A DNA stretch of 64,000 nucleotides from Desulfoglaeba alkanexedens ALDC. GTDB lineage: Bacteria; Desulfobacterota; Syntrophobacteria; Syntrophobacterales; DSM-9756. This document shows, piece by piece, positions 60,563 to 64,000 of the stretch. A program made the translations under genes and the position numbers. Where the stretch lies: NCBI RefSeq assembly GCF_005377625.1, contig NZ_CP040098.1:2163501-2227500 (forward strand), in the 5' to 3' direction. Each line of letters opens with the position of its first letter. The first letter of the stretch is position 1. The notes under the pieces were generated by a model. The model ran no database searches and was not told the DNA's origin. It saw nothing but the letters and a program-made list of their open reading frames with translations.

Positions 60563-63500
60563 TCAGAGCTTCACGAACAGTTCGGCTCGCTTGGCCCGCG
60601 CGCATTTCGGGCAGAGTTTTCGAAACACCGATTTCTCCATCACCTGGTCGCTGCGGCTGGTGACGTATTCCAGGTACCGATCGGGAACGAAGGCGCCGCC
60701 GCACGACGCGCATCGAATGACGGGAAGCCTGTTGAGGACCGTTCCGCAAAGCCGTATCTCACGTTTTTCGTTGTCTTCAATGCATTCAATGGCCCCGGTG
60801 GGACAGACCAGTGCACAGGCTCCGCAGGCGATGCAGCGCTCGGCCACCCGGGGATAGTCGGTGAGGATCCGTTCCGTGGTGCTGATGGGGGAAAACTGGA
60901 GGGCGTGCACCTTCATCTGGTCTCGGCAGACCCGTTCGCAGGCGCCGCAGCGGATGCAGACATCGCAGCGTAGGCACCGCATGGCTTCTTGACGGGCCTG
61001 TTCTTCATTGTAGCCCAGTTCCACCGGGTTGAAATTTCGGCGTCGCTCTTCGGCGGGAACCAGCGGCATGGTGGGTCGGCGCGCGGTGACCTTTTCCTCC
61101 GCGGAAATCGGTGCGAACGGTACCCTGTCGCGGCGGTGAGCGCGAAAGATGGGCGGCGGGCCGCTCCTTCCGGAAAGCATGTAGTCGATGTCGAGAGCCG
61201 CCTGTTTGCCGGCCGCAATGGCTTCCACCACCGTGGCGGGTCCGGTCACCGCGTCGCCGCCCGCAAAGATGTCCGCCACGTTGGTGCAGGTGGTGTACGG
61301 ATCCGTGACGATGAGGTTGCGCGCGGTCACCTGGACGGGGATCGCTTCGCCGAAGTGAGTCAGGTCCGGCTGCTGGCCGATGGCGGTGATCACCGCGTCC
61401 ACCTCGATCTTGAATTCGCTTCCCGCCACCGGGATGGGGCGTCTCCGGCCGCTGGCGTCCGGCTTCCCCAGCCGTGCCTTCAGGCATTCCAAGTAGGTCA
61501 CCCGCCCGTCCTCGCCGCCCACTCTGAGGGGAACGGCCAGAAAATGGAACCGGACGCCCTCTTCCATGGCCTGGGCGATTTCTTCATGGTGCGCCGGCAT
61601 CTGGTCCCGGGTTCGGCGGTAGGCCACGTGCACTTCCCGGCATCCCAGGCGGACGCTGGTTCGAGCCGCGTCCATGGCCGCGTTTCCGCCACCCACCACC
61701 ACGACCCTGTCACCGGGTCTTCGGCGGTCGCCCAGGTTCACTTCGCGCAGGAAGGCGATGGCGTCGTAGACCTGGGGGAAGTCGGTCTCGCCTTCAATCT
61801 TCAGCTTGTAGCCTTGGTGCGCTCCGATTCCCAGAAAGAACGCCTCGAAGCCGTCTTCCCGCAGTTCGTCGATGGTGACATCCCGGCCCACGGTGATCCC
61901 CGTCCGGATTTCCACACCCAGCGCGAGGATCATTGCGATTTCCTTCTCCACCACTTTTCGCGGCAGCCGATATTCCGGGATGCCGGTCATGAGCAGGCCG
62001 CCGGGGATGGGCAGGGCTTCGAAGATGGTCACGCCGTAGCCCATGAGGGCCAGATAATGGGCGGCGGCCAGGCCGGCCGGGCCGGAGCCGACGACGGCCA
62101 CCTTTCGGCCTTGAGAAGGAGCGGGCTGGTGCGGCCTGTAGGCCCCAGCCTCTTCCGCCCGTTCCGCCACGTAGGCCTTGAGGTACTTGATATTGATGGG
62201 ATCGTCCAGGTTAGCCCGCACGCAGGCCCGCTCACACGGGTGCGGGCAGATGAGCCCGCACACCCAGGGGAACGGGTTGTCCAAGCGGATGATTTCCAGG
62301 GCCTCCTTGAACCGTCCTTGGGCCAAGTGAGCCAGGTAGCTCGGAATGTCGATGCTTGTGGGGCACGCCATCTGGCACGGAGCCGGAAGCAGTTTCGGGC
62401 AGACCCGGGCCAGGCAATGGCGGTTTTCCGTGTGCATCCGGTATTCGGTGGAGAAAAACTGAAGGGACGTCCAAACCGGGTTAACCGCTTCCCTGCCGAA
62501 GACACAGTCGGCCTGTTTCTTCAAAGTCTCGCAGGCCGCCCGCAGCCGCTCCAGGGTTCGAGCGTCGCCTCGGCCGTCTATCACGGCGTCGAGGAGGTCA
62601 CGGATTTCGCAAAGCGCTCTATAACAGGTCGGGCAGTGGGCTCCAGGCTGATTCAGGACGTAGCTCAGGTCTTTTCGGACCTTGGAAACGATACAGGTGC
62701 GCTCATCCAGCACTTCGATGGTTCCCACCGCCATGGCACCGCCCAGTTCGCGGATGGTTGCGTGGTCCAGCGGCAGTTGGATCATTTCATAAGGAAACAG
62801 GCCGCCCAGGGGACCGCCGGCTTGGAAGGCCTTGGGTTTTCGTCCCGGCTGAAGACCGCCTCCCACCGTTTCCACCGCGTCGAAAACCGAGGCGGTAAGG
62901 GGCATTTCGGCGAAACCGGGGTTCCTCAGGGGGCCGCTCAGCCGGAAGATCCGGGTCACCCCGTTCGACGGGGTTCCCGGCGAACCGAACCCGTAGAGGG
63001 CTTGCTGGGCGATGACCGGAAGAACCGCCAACGTTTCCACACTGTGGCACAGGAATTTCCCTGAAGCGATTTTTCGCCGGTCGGCGTCGGCGAGGGACGA
63101 TTGGAGAAATGCTCGAACGAGCGCCTCGTCTTCCAACAGGAACGCCTTTTCGGTGGAGATCACCCGAAAGGTTTCGGGAAGGACTTCACGGGGAAAGGTG
63201 ATCTCGGATTCTTGGAGATCGGTCCAGGCGTGTTCGAGCCGTTCCCGGGCCAGGTGGGCTCGAGCGGGAACCAGGACCACCACATGGCGGGCCTTGACCA
63301 GAGCAGCGGCGAGAATGGCGCCTTCGATCAGCTGGTGCGGGCAGCCTTCAACGAGAAGTAGGTCGCCGGTGACCGTCGTGGCCGGAAGACATCCCTGGAC
63401 GACAAGGGTCGAAAAGGCTCCGGAATGGCGCGCCTCCCGCCAGACGGGCGCCAGGGGACGGCCGTCCAGTCGGCTCACGTCGAGGATGCCGGCGTTTTTC

Positions 63501-63967
63501 ACGCGGTCCAAGAGAGCGTCGAACCCTTCGCGAACGAAATGGTCCACGCCCGCGTAGCCGTCCTGGTCCAGGTATTCCTGGAGCGATGTCGGGTCCAGGG
63601 TTCCCACGAACTGGGTCACGACGATCTTTTGGGGCTCGTAGAAGCTGCGGAACGGTTTCCCTGCGAGCCATTCTTCGAGGGGCCGGGCCTCCCGCAGGTG
63701 CCGCTCAATGATCTTGGGCACCATGTCCGGGGTCACGAGCTGGTAGAGCGCCGCGACCGGTCCCTGGCGCACGGTGAGCATGACGTCTTTCCCTTCGATG
63801 CCTCGCCATCCCACCAGGCGCACCCGGACAGGGGCCAGTTGATCGTGGCCGTGTTCCTTGACTGACCGCAGCAGCGCCTCTCGAACGGCCAGCACTTCGT
63901 CCAGCGGTTTTCCGGGAAAGGTGGCGATGTCGATGACGAGCGGGGTGTTGGACGACGGTTCGGACAT
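60563..63967 (-). CDS. NuoF-like / GltD-like fusion flavoprotein with ferredoxin domains
   Basis: A 1134-residue fusion. Residues ~100-510 follow NuoF order (VEGCPHQLIEGAILAAALVK, LPLDHATIRELGGAMAVGTI, GAHCPTCYR, FFSTEYRMH). The FMN/NADH-binding GRGGAGFPTG and NADEGEPGT motifs are not found, and the first Cys of the CxxCxxC cluster is Gly. Residues ~525-985 are a GltD/NfnB-type module: CPKLLPAPCQMACPTSIDIP, VAVVGSGPAGLAAAHYLALM (FAD), VVVVGGGNAAMDAARTSVRL (NAD(P)H). Then come CLRCDVCIRCGACERVC, CIACGACALVCPTGAIEC, and a zinc-ribbon-like CASCGG...CPKCA. AGGGAG precedes ATG 63967. It heads the kinase/regulator operon seen here; more genes may lie beyond the window. Confidence 0.9.
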   Translation of the reverse strand: MSEPSSNTPLVIDIATFPGKPLDEVLAVREALLRSVKEHGHDQLAPVRVRLVGWRGIEGKDVMLTVRQGPVAALYQLVTPDMVPKIIERHLREARPLEEWLAGKPFRSFYEPQKIVVTQFVGTLDPTSLQEYLDQDGYAGVDHFVREGFDALLDRVKNAGILDVSRLDGRPLAPVWREARHSGAFSTLVVQGCLPATTVTGDLLLVEGCPHQLIEGAILAAALVKARHVVVLVPARAHLARERLEHAWTDLQESEITFPREVLPETFRVISTEKAFLLEDEALVRAFLQSSLADADRRKIASGKFLCHSVETLAVLPVIAQQALYGFGSPGTPSNGVTRIFRLSGPLRNPGFAEMPLTASVFDAVETVGGGLQPGRKPKAFQAGGPLGGLFPYEMIQLPLDHATIRELGGAMAVGTIEVLDERTCIVSKVRKDLSYVLNQPGAHCPTCYRALCEIRDLLDAVIDGRGDARTLERLRAACETLKKQADCVFGREAVNPVWTSLQFFSTEYRMHTENRHCLARVCPKLLPAPCQMACPTSIDIPSYLAHLAQGRFKEALEIIRLDNPFPWVCGLICPHPCERACVRANLDDPINIKYLKAYVAERAEEAGAYRPHQPAPSQGRKVAVVGSGPAGLAAAHYLALMGYGVTIFEALPIPGGLLMTGIPEYRLPRKVVEKEIAMILALGVEIRTGITVGRDVTIDELREDGFEAFFLGIGAHQGYKLKIEGETDFPQVYDAIAFLREVNLGDRRRPGDRVVVVGGGNAAMDAARTSVRLGCREVHVAYRRTRDQMPAHHEEIAQAMEEGVRFHFLAVPLRVGGEDGRVTYLECLKARLGKPDASGRRRPIPVAGSEFKIEVDAVITAIGQQPDLTHFGEAIPVQVTARNLIVTDPYTTCTNVADIFAGGDAVTGPATVVEAIAAGKQAALDIDYMLSGRSGPPPIFRAHRRDRVPFAPISAEEKVTARRPTMPLVPAEERRRNFNPVELGYNEEQARQEAMRCLRCDVCIRCGACERVCRDQMKVHALQFSPISTTERILTDYPRVAERCIACGACALVCPTGAIECIEDNEKREIRLCGTVLNRLPVIRCASCGGAFVPDRYLEYVTSRSDQVMEKSVFRKLCPKCARAKRAELFVKL

Positions 63968-64000
63968 CAATGCAGGCTCCCTTTCACTGAATACGGCCCG

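Noticed and set aside
60563-63967. Glutamate synthase small subunit (GltD) as the sole annotation
   Set aside because: The GltD-like part is only the C-terminal half; there is a NuoF-like half and no gltB nearby.

Overview
The window is GC-rich, gene-dense chromosomal DNA. It looks like an anaerobic deltaproteobacterium (Desulfobacterota), probably close to the Syntrophobacteria sulfate-reducing or syntrophic lineages; this is inferred from gene content and protein style, not from a search. Supporting features are indolepyruvate:ferredoxin oxidoreductase (iorAB), several ferredoxin-type proteins, a UGA-containing HesB-like selenoprotein gene, GatCAB genes, two sigma-54 two-component systems, a GcvH-like Cys-rich protein and a NuoF/GltD-like flavoprotein. 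No rRNA, tRNA, CRISPR array, prophage or transposase was seen.

Layout. 1-10 kb: gatC-gatA (minus), a UvrD/Rep helicase (plus), small conserved proteins, a single-cluster ferredoxin, ilvE, then a minus-strand run pgeF-pyrK-pyrD-flavodoxin-like reductase. 10.7-15 kb: iorAB, then a protein of unknown function with a histidine-kinase-like H-box and an excellent sigma-54 promoter. 15.5-20 kb: a fused diadenylate cyclase/YbbR protein with a DUF2914 partner, a secreted thermonuclease, and a TetR regulator with acyl carrier protein. 20.9-36.5 kb: a division and cell-wall (dcw) cluster mraZ-rsmH-ftsL-ftsI-murE-murF-murD-ftsW-murC-murB-ftsQ-ftsA-ftsZ. mraY and murG are missing from their usual places, and the neighbouring genes are tightly coupled across the gaps. 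37-44 kb: a radical SAM protein, DnaJ-like and phasin-like proteins, a UbiB-family kinase, the selenoprotein gene, a DUF166 protein and a Tim44-like protein. 44.4-52 kb: tilS, a membrane protein, purC, a ParB-domain/SPL-like radical SAM/thioredoxin-fold trio, and a small Fe-S protein.

52-64 kb is the most unusual part. A minus-strand membrane protein-kinase-regulator operon and a second minus-strand operon (NuoF/GltD fusion, Rossmann-domain histidine kinase, sigma-54 regulator, archaemetzincin) flank one plus-strand gene. That gene encodes a GcvH-like protein with two identical Cys motifs and an Arg where the lipoyl Lys should be. It has a sigma-54 promoter with two inverted repeats upstream, so it is a plausible output of one or both regulators.

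Intergenic DNA carries several dispersed palindromic repeat families: REP-like elements with a TAGGAGC head, a GTTCCCAAGC hairpin family, and a CCCCTCCCC-rich unit. Coordinates of starts were adjusted by ribosome-binding site and family N-terminus where possible; functions rest on motifs read by eye.
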